This document shows, piece after piece, positions 50,462 through 59,909 of a stretch of DNA of 64,000 bases (positions are counted from its first letter, which is position 1; each line of letters starts with the position of its first letter). Location of the stretch: NCBI RefSeq assembly GCF_027667425.1, contig NZ_JAQEGR010000006.1, forward strand, positions 151,753-215,752. Reading direction: 5' to 3'. The DNA is from Fusicatenibacter saccharivorans (GTDB lineage Bacteria > Bacillota > Clostridia > Lachnospirales > Lachnospiraceae). Below the pieces are notes generated by a model. The model had not been told where the DNA came from, searched no databases, and saw only the letters and a list, made by a program, of their open reading frames with translations. Made by a program: the position numbers and the translations under genes.

Positions 50462-50490
50462 TCACATGGTTAGTGTGGTTCGTTTTTCTT
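50456..50490 (+). terminator. Terminator after the broken PucR gene
   Basis: AACGAATCACAT (50456-50467) pairs with GTGTGGTTCGTT (50473-50484), with two G-U pairs, and is followed by a T-rich tail. Confidence 0.8.
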
Positions 50491-50627
50491 TTTGGAAAAA
50501 TTCATATAATGGAACACTTCTTGCAAAATACACACACCATATTTGCAAATTTTGTGCATTATAAAAAATAGAAAGAACGATATACTATTATATGTGAAAA
50601 TAGTATTAAGGAATATTTTTTTGACAT

Positions 50628-50653
50628 AAACTAGTACCTTTAAGGGTTGAGTT
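50628..50653 (+). promoter_or_regulatory. Shared site AAACTAGTACC-N9-TGAGTT upstream of the HD-GYP/adhesin genes
   Basis: The same two blocks with the same 9-base gap occur at 57945-57970 before the signal peptidase homologue. A TATTTT box at 50614-50619 lies at about the distance from the site that TATAAT has at the second promoter. It is probably a regulator binding site or a leader element common to both pilus transcripts. Confidence 0.55.
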
Positions 50654-50670
50654 ACGTAAGAGGTGGAGTT

Positions 50671-51738
50671 ATGGAGCAGGAAAAACCAATGGTTTGCACA
50701 GATAAGGACTTTGACAGGTTTTATGTAGCATTAAAATTAAATCTAAAAACAAATAGGTATGAATGCATTTACTCACATAATCAAGAGGTCTTTGAAATAG
50801 CAAGGAAGACAGAAGATTATGATACGTTTATTCAGATATATATAGAGAGATTTATTCATGATGCTGATAAATCAAAGCTACGAGATTTCCTGTTAAGCGA
50901 TAAGTTAACAGAAAATCTGGTTCATGGCTATGCAGAGCAGGATATCGTATACCGCAGAATAGAGAGTGAAAAATCTTATATAAAGATGAGGGCTAAGAAA
51001 TATGTGGATATAAAAGATAATATAGCAATGATTACATTACATAATGTAAAAAGAACCTACAGATCCGTAATGGAAATGAAACGAGAACTCCAGAAGAACG
51101 AGCGCGATAAGACCAAGCAATATTGGAATATGGTGTCATTATTGTCTACAGTTCTGGATCATAATAATTTATCAGAAGCGGAAAACCAGGACAATATTAT
51201 TTTCTTTACAAAGCAGATGTATCTCCAACTGCAGAAAAATTATCCGGAATATGGAATTACAGACGAAGAAGTAGAAGCTGTATCACATTTGGCGCCAATT
51301 CATGATATTGGAAAAATCAGGGTGCCTGTTGAAATTCTGAACAAAAATGGCAGGCTGACAGATGAAGAGATGGAAACCGTGAGACAACATCCACTGGTTG
51401 GAGCTGAAATGACAAAGAAGTTTCCAAAAGGTCTTACTATAGACAAATTAAATGCGCTTAGTTATGAAATCTGCAGACATCATCATGAACGATATGACGG
51501 AGCTGGGTATCCGGATGGTTTGCATGGAGAAGAAATTCCTCTTTGTGCACAGGTTGTGGGACTGGCTGATGCATATGATGCCTTAATCAGTCCTCGCCCC
51601 TATAAAAGTAAACTGACTCATGGAGAAGCATTGCAAATGATCCTGAACGGGGAATGTGGCTCGTTCTCCCAACCGCTGCTTCATTGTTTTCTGGAAGCGG
51701 CAATGCAGAAGGAATGGATAAAAAAGGCAGATAGCTAA
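50671..51738 (+). CDS. HD-GYP domain protein (putative cyclic-di-GMP phosphodiesterase)
   Basis: A 355-residue cytoplasmic protein. The N-terminal 140 residues look PAS-like and are unassigned; a short coiled coil leads to an HD-GYP domain (about residues 165-345). Metal and signature residues are visible: LAPIHDIGKIRVP, QHPLVGAEM, CRHHHERYDGAGYPDGLHGEEI and the RPYK segment. HD-GYP proteins hydrolyse cyclic-di-GMP or related dinucleotides. I start at ATG 50671 with AAGAGG 7 bases before; TTG 50647 has no spacing. The adhesin gene begins 33 bases after the stop, so the two are probably co-transcribed and pilus output may be tied to a nucleotide signal. Confidence 0.82.
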   Translation: MEQEKPMVCTDKDFDRFYVALKLNLKTNRYECIYSHNQEVFEIARKTEDYDTFIQIYIERFIHDADKSKLRDFLLSDKLTENLVHGYAEQDIVYRRIESEKSYIKMRAKKYVDIKDNIAMITLHNVKRTYRSVMEMKRELQKNERDKTKQYWNMVSLLSTVLDHNNLSEAENQDNIIFFTKQMYLQLQKNYPEYGITDEEVEAVSHLAPIHDIGKIRVPVEILNKNGRLTDEEMETVRQHPLVGAEMTKKFPKGLTIDKLNALSYEICRHHHERYDGAGYPDGLHGEEIPLCAQVVGLADAYDALISPRPYKSKLTHGEALQMILNGECGSFSQPLLHCFLEAAMQKEWIKKADS

Positions 51739-51771
51739 GAAAATGAAAATATGTTTTTAGGAGGAATTTGT

Positions 51772-54700
51772 GTGAAGAGGAAAAAGAGATGGCTAAGATG
51801 GATAGCCTGGACACTTTTATTGGTTTTGTGCATGAATAGCGCAGGAACGACAGTTTTGGCAGTTTCAGTGGAAGAAGAGAATATTCCAAATATAAATAGT
51901 ACTCAAGAGGGTGAACTGCACACAGAAGAATCTATTCCTGAGGAAAGTACATCATTGTCGGAAGAGACGTCGAAAGAAGAAAATACTTCGCCATCAGAAG
52001 AGACTCCTGGAGAGGAAATCACCCCGCCATTAGAAGAGATTCCGGAGGAAGAAATTACTCCATCCCCGGGAGAGTTTTCAGAAGAAGAAAAAGCCGTTGA
52101 GGAGCAGATTGCACAAGAGGAATCACCAAGGCTTCAGGAGATTTCCGAAGGATTTGATATTGATTTCTATGTTATTATTGATGGAAACAAGGTAAAGCTT
52201 CAGCATAATGACATTACCGGCATTGCAACATGGAAAGACGGAAGAACTACCTACTATGGTGTTTCCATTGAGGACCTGCTCCTGATATATGAAGAATTTG
52301 GATTTGTAAAAAACAGCGATGGTCAGAATCCAGATGCAAAAAATAAGTTTGTATCTGCATACCGGGGAAAAAGCAGGATAGAATACGGAAAAGTTTATAC
52401 AGACACAGAATCCGGAAAGACATATGTTTCTTACAATGATGGACAGAATAAACAAGGGGAAGCGATAGATGTTTACTACCTTCCAAATGGAAAAGGCCTT
52501 GCATTAAATTTAAAAGATTCTGTAAAAAAGGACAACTCGTTTTATTCCGTAGAGGTAAAGGGAGAAGGGCAGGATCGGATTCGTTATGCATTAACAGGAA
52601 CTGTAGTGGAAGAAGTTGTGTCTGACTTTAATCCACAATTGCCGGATCAGACAGACCAGATCGAATGGACCTGTATGGGAACAGATGATAAGGTAATAGA
52701 TGGTGTACGGGAATCAGGGAACCGGACAAGGTTCTCAATCGGAAAGATCACACAGTCTTATGTGCTCCAGAGAGCGGACCAGACAGCCTTTGATATTCAG
52801 TTTTATATATATGCAGACAATGAGGTTCGAAAGCTGCCGGCTGATTCACTGAAAAAAGTGTATAAATGGAACCGTCAGGGCAGATGCTATTTATCTGTCA
52901 GTGATCTTGCTGAGATTTATAAAGAGTTCGGCTTGAATGCAGAGGAAACACAGTCCGGAAATTATTTTCCATATACAGTCCGTGGTGAGAAGACATTAGC
53001 ACAGGCGACAGTGGTAACTTATAAAGGACAGCAATATGTATCCTACACCCTGGACAATCAGGACACAACGGTACCGACAGATGTTTACTATATGCCAAAA
53101 GGAGCATCTGATGGCGAAAAAATTCCGGATAATGATTCAGACCAGATTAAGCAGAATGAGAACAGTTTCTATTCGGTTACAGTGATCAATCCGGATGGAA
53201 ATCGAACTGTGAGTTACTATAAGAAAGATTCTGCGGTCACAATTTCCGTTGATCCAGGAGATACGAAGGAAAGCGACTGGCTTTGTGCCAGTGAGGATGA
53301 AAATAAAACAATTGCTCCGGTGAAACAGGGCGATAAACTAACCTTTTCTATTGGAAAGATAGAGCAACCATATACGGTTGCATGCAACACTTTTGCACCA
53401 GCAACCTTGAACATTAAATTCTATACTTTTGTAAATAATGAGAGATATAATGTTCTAAACGAAGAAATTCCTGTTATAAAAGATACTACAACAAAGCCGG
53501 GAACAGTTTATTATTATATTTCTAATGATGAGTTAAAAGAGCATTTTGAAAAATTTCATTACGATGGTTCTATTCAAAATGGAGCAAAAGAGCGTTTTTA
53601 TTATTCCAAGAGAGATTACGATACAATCCATAATGCAGGGAAATACACGATAGAAGGTCATGAATGTATTTATATAGGAAAGTCCGGAGAGCCGATGGAT
53701 GTGTATTACCTGCCAGACGGACAGAATATTGCCACAATGAGTGCAAAGACCTTACTAGAACACGACGATGATAGATATAACGGTTTTTACAGTGTGACAG
53801 TACAGGATGAAGATGGACAGGTTTACAGCCAAACAGCTTTGCGTGATCTTCCGGCAATTGATTTTGTTGCAAGAAAGTCAACACTTACAAGAACAGTTAG
53901 TACAAAGCCGCGTGTAGAAGAACAAACGCAGGATATAAACTGGGAATGCAGAAAGGAAGATGGTACTCTTTCAGCGGTTACATGGAGTAAAAATGAAGCA
54001 GAGCATACCATGAGCTTTACTATTCAGCCAGATGATGCAGTACGTCCATATGTGATTGTTCCTGATAATACAGAAAAGCCGGCTGCGGTAAAAGAAGCAA
54101 ATATCAGTTTTTATGTATTTATCGATGGACATTATAAGCTGATAAAGAACCTCAATGCTGAGCAACATTACATAATCAAAGCAAACAGTGGCCGAGCCAG
54201 TCGTTATTATTTGCGAGCTAAACCAGATGATACGATTTCTAAAATTTACAGTGAGTTTGGTTTCACTCCGAGCAAGCTGGAGCCCGGCGCAGATCAGAAA
54301 GAGAAGATTCTGTTTGGTTATGCGACAGACAGCCGTGTGTTTGTACAGCACCCTTATAAGGACAACGATGGTACATGGTATATTCCTGTCCTGAAAAACG
54401 GGAAAGATGTATCTGTCTATTATTTCTCACAGCCAAACCCACTGAATCCAGACAGAATCGAAAATTATTTTGATCGTTTGACAGGACTTTCTTCTCAGGT
54501 TGGGCTGGCAGGAAGACATTTCAGTGTAGAGGAAAGTTTTCATCTGATTGAAGTGTTGGATCCACTGAATCTGACCAAAAGAGAAGCAATTAAGAGACAG
54601 TATGTAGGCCATGGGGAAGCATATACTTTGGAAGTACCAAAGAGGGCAAGTTTAGAAGGTGAGTATTATGGCAAGGAGATTGTCTGGAGTTGTACATCTA

Positions 54701-57700
54701 ATGACAGGGACGAAAATGAGGTTCTTCCAGAACCGTCCGGAAATGATAAGGTAAAATTTGAAATTCCGAAGGTTAACTCATCTTATGAGGTGATCGCAGA
54801 CAAACCGCTGGAGTCTGGGGCAGTCAGGGTTATCTATAATACAACTCGTTATATGAAGAAACTTCCTAAGGAAGCTAAGTTGACCCCTCAGGTTGAGAAT
54901 AAGACAAGACATACAGATGATTATGAGAATGAAATAGAAGCTGGAAAACATAACGTTAAGTCACCATATCCGCTAGTTTATGATCATGAAGATAATGACA
55001 GCAAAGAGTTGGAACAGTATGAATTCGATCATTGGGATTACAGAAACAAAGACGGAAAGTGGCAGGAATGCGGTGCAGGGGATTCTATTTCTGATCTTAT
55101 AAATAATAGTGCAAGACAGCCAATCACCCTCTATGCAGCGTGGCGTAAGGTTAGTAACCAAAATCGAAAACAGGTACAGTTTTATATCTGTAAGTCAGCG
55201 ATGCCGGAAGATGGTTCGGTAGCATTACCAACCACGAATGTAGACGATTATACAAGTGCGGTTGCCGTGGCAAACTGTAATGTGAAGGCAAGTATATTGC
55301 ATGATGTTCCAGTTCTTGGAAATAAGAATCCATCTACGTGGGAACAGTATGCGGATGGAAATAAGAGAGTGCAAGAACTTTTGCAGGGAACTAAACCAGA
55401 TGAGGGATATATTGGAAATGGAGACTATATCTACAAGATAGATAGAATTCCTTCCGATGAAGAGGTATTCCAGACAATTCGTGAAAGCGGACGTATGATT
55501 CGTATCGGAGACAGGGAGATTCCGCCATCGAAATTAGATACCGAATTCTTCACCATTTATTGGTATTCTTTCAAAAGTGAAATGTCCGATGGGTGGCATA
55601 TTGACGGACGTATTGTAGCAAAAAATGGTTACCTGACAGTAAAGAAAGATTTTGTCGGAATGCCGGAAGCAATAGAGAAAGTCAAGAAAGATTATTATAT
55701 CCAGGTAGATATGGATGAAAAGCTTTTAGATGGAAAACCTCAGCCACCTGCATTTCATGAGCATATGAAACTTGTGCTTCCTTCAGAAGATAGCCAGAAA
55801 CCGGATGCAGAAGCTCCGCAAGCGGAGGATGCTCCAATAGAAGTTGTAGGTACATGGACAGATGATACACATACAAGCTGTACGTGGATCGTTAAGGCGG
55901 ACTCATTCTGGAAATACACATTAAAAGAGTACAACTATAAGCCAAAAGATTCGAATGTGAAATTTTCAGGTTGGTACAATGTCCGCAATTCTCATGAACA
56001 AGGAGATAATGTAAATTCATGGGAAGCATATCCAGAAAGTGGAATTCAATTCACAGGACGTGGAATTGGACGCGGTGGTGAGACTCTTACTATTGAATTG
56101 GAGAACCGTTATCAGAAAGAGGGAATACTCACACTGAACAAATTTGATGAGTCTACCGGACATGGAATGGAGAAGATCAATTTTGCTGTCAGTAAGAACG
56201 GTGTTGAGGAGGAAACGGTAACAACTGATAAATACGGAATCGCACAACTTCACATTCCGTTACAAGATGAAAACAAACAGAACAGAACAGCAACTGAGAC
56301 GTATTTGTTGCGAGAGACAAACTTACCGACGGGATATGTAGACACAGGAGATATACAGATCACCGTTGAGATTGCCAATGGAGCATTCAAAATCATTGAT
56401 GCAAAATTGGTGGATAGGGAGGCTAACGAAAATCAGGAGGCTGTTAAGGCACCAGTTGATGGTAAGATAGACGGAAAATCTGTTCTGTTTCAGCGAGGAG
56501 ATACCAGCCTTAATATCCGAAATTTTGCTAAAACAGGCACTCTGCATATCAAAAAGACATGGGAAAATCCAAATGATGCACTGACGGAAAAACAGGTGAA
56601 AATCAGATTGTATCAGAATGGAATTTCTACAGGACAGGAATTCCTGCTGAATGAAGAGAACGGATGGGAACACACAGTCGACAATGTTCCACTATTCCAG
56701 GACAGAAATCCGGTGGAATATAAGGTGGAAGAAATTGAGATAGGAAAGACACATTATTCTTCGGAATACGGGGATGGTTTCCTATATTATGAAGTTATTT
56801 ATCCAGAGATTCAGTATTTCGATTCAAATGGACAACAAATATTCCCGAAGGATGAGAATGAGTTCAAGGATGTTTCCAAGATGGAACTGGAAGTGCAGAA
56901 TCTGCATTTCAATCTTGCTGAACGAAGTTTCTTAAAGACGGATGATCTTCCAAGAAACCGACTTGCTGGTGCAGGTTTTCTGTTCTACAAAGTACCGTAT
57001 GATGATGTTACGAAAGAATATGCGGATGATACAGGATATACAGTAGATTATGACAATACACAGAGCAAGGACGATATCGTTCTGAAAAAGGATGGTCAGA
57101 AGTGTAATCCTGATTTTGACTTGCAACTGACTGATGAGAATGGAATGCTTCAGTTATCGGAGGAGATACCAGATGGCAGATACTGGATGGTAGAATCTGT
57201 TACTCCGAACAAAAAGAACAAAGCAGATAAAACCAAAACACAGTATCAGGATAACTTTAATTTATATATGGTCGATGTAGAATCCGATATTTTATTCCTA
57301 TATGAGAAATCACCGACGACAAATACCTGGAGAGCTGTTTCGGACAGACATATCGTCAATCATCCGCAAAAAGGCGGGGTGACGGTTGAGATTACAAAGG
57401 AAGTCACTGGTCCACTTGGAAACCGCAAGAAGCCATTTGATATGGAAATTCTCTATTGGGAAGATGGTCAAAAGCTGCGTAGTAAGACACTTAGAACATC
57501 CTTGAAACATGGAGATAAAGTTACATTACAAAATGTAGATATATCTTCGGATATCATAATAACAGAAACTGTTGATACATCAAAATACGCTGTTTCGATT
57601 TCTAAAAAAGAAGAGAATGATAAGTATTCAAATCCAGTTCAGGCAACATCGAATGAAAATACGGCTGTCATGAAACAGCGGATTGAGGCTGCACGAGGAG

Positions 57701-57849
57701 ATGTGATTGAGTTAAAAATCACAAACGAAAACACACAATCAATACCGGAAACAGGGGTTCGTCTGGGAACAAGCAGGCATGTATGGCTATTACTCGCTAT
57801 AAGTATCGTTATGGTTCTGTTTTTCTGGAGAAGACGGAAAATGGAATAG
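51772..57849 (+). CDS. Giant LPxTG-type surface adhesin of the pilus locus
   Basis: A 2025-residue cell-wall protein. The start is GTG 51772, with AGGAGG 7 bases upstream. Residues 1-30 are a signal peptide, followed by a Glu/Ser/Pro-rich stalk (about 35-120). Four divergent repeats of about 200 residues begin at residues 128, 340, 546 and 776, each with an F-x-I-x-FY start, an EFGF-like helix and a DVYY segment. An InlB-type repeat (about 1015-1120, ending TLYAAWRK) and Cna-B/SpaA-type domains (from about 1450 and 1590) follow. The sorting signal IPETG (1991-1995), hydrophobic helix and RRRK tail end it. Its place suggests the tip adhesin, equivalent to Cpa of streptococcal FCT loci. Confidence 0.85.
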   Translation: MKRKKRWLRWIAWTLLLVLCMNSAGTTVLAVSVEEENIPNINSTQEGELHTEESIPEESTSLSEETSKEENTSPSEETPGEEITPPLEEIPEEEITPSPGEFSEEEKAVEEQIAQEESPRLQEISEGFDIDFYVIIDGNKVKLQHNDITGIATWKDGRTTYYGVSIEDLLLIYEEFGFVKNSDGQNPDAKNKFVSAYRGKSRIEYGKVYTDTESGKTYVSYNDGQNKQGEAIDVYYLPNGKGLALNLKDSVKKDNSFYSVEVKGEGQDRIRYALTGTVVEEVVSDFNPQLPDQTDQIEWTCMGTDDKVIDGVRESGNRTRFSIGKITQSYVLQRADQTAFDIQFYIYADNEVRKLPADSLKKVYKWNRQGRCYLSVSDLAEIYKEFGLNAEETQSGNYFPYTVRGEKTLAQATVVTYKGQQYVSYTLDNQDTTVPTDVYYMPKGASDGEKIPDNDSDQIKQNENSFYSVTVINPDGNRTVSYYKKDSAVTISVDPGDTKESDWLCASEDENKTIAPVKQGDKLTFSIGKIEQPYTVACNTFAPATLNIKFYTFVNNERYNVLNEEIPVIKDTTTKPGTVYYYISNDELKEHFEKFHYDGSIQNGAKERFYYSKRDYDTIHNAGKYTIEGHECIYIGKSGEPMDVYYLPDGQNIATMSAKTLLEHDDDRYNGFYSVTVQDEDGQVYSQTALRDLPAIDFVARKSTLTRTVSTKPRVEEQTQDINWECRKEDGTLSAVTWSKNEAEHTMSFTIQPDDAVRPYVIVPDNTEKPAAVKEANISFYVFIDGHYKLIKNLNAEQHYIIKANSGRASRYYLRAKPDDTISKIYSEFGFTPSKLEPGADQKEKILFGYATDSRVFVQHPYKDNDGTWYIPVLKNGKDVSVYYFSQPNPLNPDRIENYFDRLTGLSSQVGLAGRHFSVEESFHLIEVLDPLNLTKREAIKRQYVGHGEAYTLEVPKRASLEGEYYGKEIVWSCTSNDRDENEVLPEPSGNDKVKFEIPKVNSSYEVIADKPLESGAVRVIYNTTRYMKKLPKEAKLTPQVENKTRHTDDYENEIEAGKHNVKSPYPLVYDHEDNDSKELEQYEFDHWDYRNKDGKWQECGAGDSISDLINNSARQPITLYAAWRKVSNQNRKQVQFYICKSAMPEDGSVALPTTNVDDYTSAVAVANCNVKASILHDVPVLGNKNPSTWEQYADGNKRVQELLQGTKPDEGYIGNGDYIYKIDRIPSDEEVFQTIRESGRMIRIGDREIPPSKLDTEFFTIYWYSFKSEMSDGWHIDGRIVAKNGYLTVKKDFVGMPEAIEKVKKDYYIQVDMDEKLLDGKPQPPAFHEHMKLVLPSEDSQKPDAEAPQAEDAPIEVVGTWTDDTHTSCTWIVKADSFWKYTLKEYNYKPKDSNVKFSGWYNVRNSHEQGDNVNSWEAYPESGIQFTGRGIGRGGETLTIELENRYQKEGILTLNKFDESTGHGMEKINFAVSKNGVEEETVTTDKYGIAQLHIPLQDENKQNRTATETYLLRETNLPTGYVDTGDIQITVEIANGAFKIIDAKLVDREANENQEAVKAPVDGKIDGKSVLFQRGDTSLNIRNFAKTGTLHIKKTWENPNDALTEKQVKIRLYQNGISTGQEFLLNEENGWEHTVDNVPLFQDRNPVEYKVEEIEIGKTHYSSEYGDGFLYYEVIYPEIQYFDSNGQQIFPKDENEFKDVSKMELEVQNLHFNLAERSFLKTDDLPRNRLAGAGFLFYKVPYDDVTKEYADDTGYTVDYDNTQSKDDIVLKKDGQKCNPDFDLQLTDENGMLQLSEEIPDGRYWMVESVTPNKKNKADKTKTQYQDNFNLYMVDVESDILFLYEKSPTTNTWRAVSDRHIVNHPQKGGVTVEITKEVTGPLGNRKKPFDMEILYWEDGQKLRSKTLRTSLKHGDKVTLQNVDISSDIIITETVDTSKYAVSISKKEENDKYSNPVQATSNENTAVMKQRIEAARGDVIELKITNENTQSIPETGVRLGTSRHVWLLLAISIVMVLFFWRRRKME

Positions 57850-57907
57850 ACACTGCTATGGAACAAAACTTGCAAAAATACATCCGCCTTTTTACATGTT
57901 TGTTGCA

Positions 57908-57935
57908 TTGGAATAAAAAAATAAACCACTATAAT
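57908..57935 (+). promoter_or_regulatory. Promoter of the pilin operon
   Basis: TTGGAA (57908-57913) and consensus TATAAT (57930-57935), spacer 16. It would start transcription a few bases before the shared AAACTAGTACC site. Confidence 0.7.
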
Positions 57936-57944
57936 AAAGGGTAC

Positions 57945-57970
57945 AAACTAGTACCGTGGATGTCTGAGTT
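57945..57970 (+). promoter_or_regulatory. Second copy of AAACTAGTACC-N9-TGAGTT
   Basis: Identical in both blocks and in spacing to 50628-50653. Here GGTAC on the left and GTACC also form a small inverted repeat. It lies just downstream of the expected transcription start, so it could act on DNA or in the RNA leader. Confidence 0.55.
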
Positions 57971-58031
57971 GACCTAAAACAAATAAATCCCCTAGAAGGG
58001 TTATGGGCATCCATTTTTATGGAAGGATAGG

Positions 58032-58574
58032 ATGAAGAACGAAACTGAACGGTCAAATAAAAACAACAATATAATACAGGAAACATCTGTAGCACAGGAT
58101 ATTGTTCAGTTGTTATTGAAGATTGCATTTATTATCTTAGCAGTATTTCTTATTTTTACATTTCTCTATGGAATTGTAAGAATAAATGATGTCTCCATGA
58201 AACCGGCAATCAAAGACGGTGATCTGGTCATGTATTACCGATTGGATAAAAGGTTTATCTCCGGTGATGTTGCAGTGTTTGAAGCTGATGGCAGAACCAC
58301 GACCGGACGTGTTGTGGCAGTAGCAGGAGACACCGTTGACATTACAAAAAACGGACTGAAGATAAATGGTGCAGAACAGATATCTCAGGACATTTACTTT
58401 GATACCACCCAATTCAAAGATGGAGTGGATTTCCCGGTCACAGTCGGGAGCGGCCAGGTATTTATACTTGGAGATAACAGGCCTCAGGCATCGGACAGCC
58501 GAATTTATGGCTGCATTGATATAAAAGATGTCAAAGGAAAAGTCATCGCGATTATTCGGAGCAGGGGAATTTAA
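58032..58574 (+). CDS. SipA-like signal peptidase I homologue of the pilus locus
   Basis: A 180-residue type I signal peptidase fold with one N-terminal membrane helix (about residues 28-48). Box B is intact with Ser55 in VSMKPAI, and the GDNRPQASDSR box E is present near residue 148. In box D, normally K-R-V-x-G-x-x-G-D, the catalytic lysine is Gly92 (T-G92-R-V-V-A-V-A-G-D). Loss of the Lys should prevent normal peptidase chemistry. Streptococcal SipA in FCT pilus loci also lacks the dyad and assists pilin polymerisation, so a chaperone role is likely. The start ATG 58032 has GGAAGGA upstream; the major pilin follows. Confidence 0.82.
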   Translation: MKNETERSNKNNNIIQETSVAQDIVQLLLKIAFIILAVFLIFTFLYGIVRINDVSMKPAIKDGDLVMYYRLDKRFISGDVAVFEADGRTTTGRVVAVAGDTVDITKNGLKINGAEQISQDIYFDTTQFKDGVDFPVTVGSGQVFILGDNRPQASDSRIYGCIDIKDVKGKVIAIIRSRGI

Positions 58575-58630
58575 TTACCAGAGCCGTTAATCAAATAAAA
58601 AACAAAATAATTTACAAGGGAGGAACTAAA

Positions 58631-59809
58631 ATGAGCATGAAAAAATTCACTAAGAAAATGCTCGCAATTGTCGCAGCAGGTGCTATGACAATGGGAATGG
58701 CAATGCCGGCAATGGCAGCGGATCAAACAACGACAGACACAAAAAATAATGCAAAGGAAGCCTATATCAGCAAGACCTACAACACTGAGGTGGGAAAAGC
58801 AGAGACATTTAGCTTTACTGCTACACAGATTATGGAGGGGGATGATGTAATACATACTGCTCATGCTGTTGAAATACCAACAATCAGTTTTGAAACAACT
58901 GATCTTGGTACAACTACAAAAACTAAGAAAATTAATTTAGTAGGCACTGATTTTCCTGAAGCTGGTAGATATTCCTATACAGTAGAAGAGAACGAAACGG
59001 CTAATCCGTCTGTTACAGAGACAGCATATGAAAAACTGATTATGTCCGATGCTGAGTATAGAATGGATGTATATGTTGTTGAGAAAACTGGTGGAACACT
59101 TGAAATTGATAAGATCATTGTAAATAAGACAAAAGATGACAAAGGTAAAGCAACAACAGGTAAAGTAGATATTGGTGGTGATGCAAGCAAGAATGGTTTC
59201 AACTTTGTCAACACCTATGTACAGGAAGCTGGTACAGGTGAGAAACCAGATCCGAATAAGCCAGATCCTGACTATAAAACAAACGGTGCATTGAACGTAT
59301 CCAAGAAGGTTATTCAGAATGTAACAGATGCCGAAAAATCTCTTCCAACTGAGAAATTCGACTTTACTGCAAAATTTGAATTCCCGGCAGGAACAGATGC
59401 AAAAACACTTGGCGGTGTAAAAGACAAAGATGGTAAAGATGTTACGTTAGACGCGACTGGACAATGTACATTCCAGCTGGGAAATGGCGAGAACATGAAA
59501 TTCACAGGTCTTCCAGTAGGAACAACGATTACCGTAACTGAGGCTGCAAAAGCAAACTACAAGGGAAGCACTGTAGTTACACTTAATGGTGTGGAGACAT
59601 CTAAAGCAGCACAAAAATACAATGAAGCAATTACAGCCAGTGGTAAACTCGGCCAGAAAAAGAACATTGTTGACGTAACCAACAGATTCAACAACGTACC
59701 AACAACTGGTATTATCATGAACACTCTTCCATACGTTCTGATGGTTGCTCTTTGTGCTGTAGCACTGTTTGGATTCGTTGCTTTCAAACGCAAAAAAGTA
59801 CAGAAATAA
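58631..59809 (+). CDS. Major pilin with VPTTG sorting signal (FctA-like)
   Basis: A 392-residue secreted backbone pilin. Residues 1-31 are a signal peptide ending AMA. The first Ig-like domain (about 40-195) has the pattern of streptococcal Spy0128/FctA pilins, with candidate isopeptide-forming Lys in AYISKTYN and Asn in GFNFVNTYV. A proline-rich hinge (PDPNKPDPD) leads to a second domain (about 210-350) ending DVTNRF. The sorting signal NVPTTG is followed by a hydrophobic helix and KRKKVQK. VPxTG signals are those used by the class B pilus sortases of FCT loci, and such a sortase follows. AGGGAGGA precedes the ATG. Confidence 0.88.
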   Translation: MSMKKFTKKMLAIVAAGAMTMGMAMPAMAADQTTTDTKNNAKEAYISKTYNTEVGKAETFSFTATQIMEGDDVIHTAHAVEIPTISFETTDLGTTTKTKKINLVGTDFPEAGRYSYTVEENETANPSVTETAYEKLIMSDAEYRMDVYVVEKTGGTLEIDKIIVNKTKDDKGKATTGKVDIGGDASKNGFNFVNTYVQEAGTGEKPDPNKPDPDYKTNGALNVSKKVIQNVTDAEKSLPTEKFDFTAKFEFPAGTDAKTLGGVKDKDGKDVTLDATGQCTFQLGNGENMKFTGLPVGTTITVTEAAKANYKGSTVVTLNGVETSKAAQKYNEAITASGKLGQKKNIVDVTNRFNNVPTTGIIMNTLPYVLMVALCAVALFGFVAFKRKKVQK

Positions 59810-59833
59810 TTACATAAAATCATAAAAGTAACA

Positions 59834-59878
59834 GCAAAGGGAATGCGTGCGGCGATACTCCGTCGCATTCCCTTTTGC
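59834..59878 (+). terminator. Hairpin between pilin and sortase genes
   Basis: GCAAAGGGAATGCG (59834-59847) pairs with CGCATTCCCTTTTGC (59864-59878), with one bulge and inner pairing. It probably reduces transcription into the sortase gene or protects the pilin mRNA end, giving more pilin than sortase. Confidence 0.65.
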
Positions 59879-59909
59879 AATAAGAAAGGAAACTTCAGGA
59901 ATATTTCAT

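Noticed and set aside
50462..50670. Cyclic-di-GMP riboswitch before the HD-GYP/adhesin genes
   Set aside because: I looked for the GEMM core and tetraloop-receptor pattern in this leader and did not find them.
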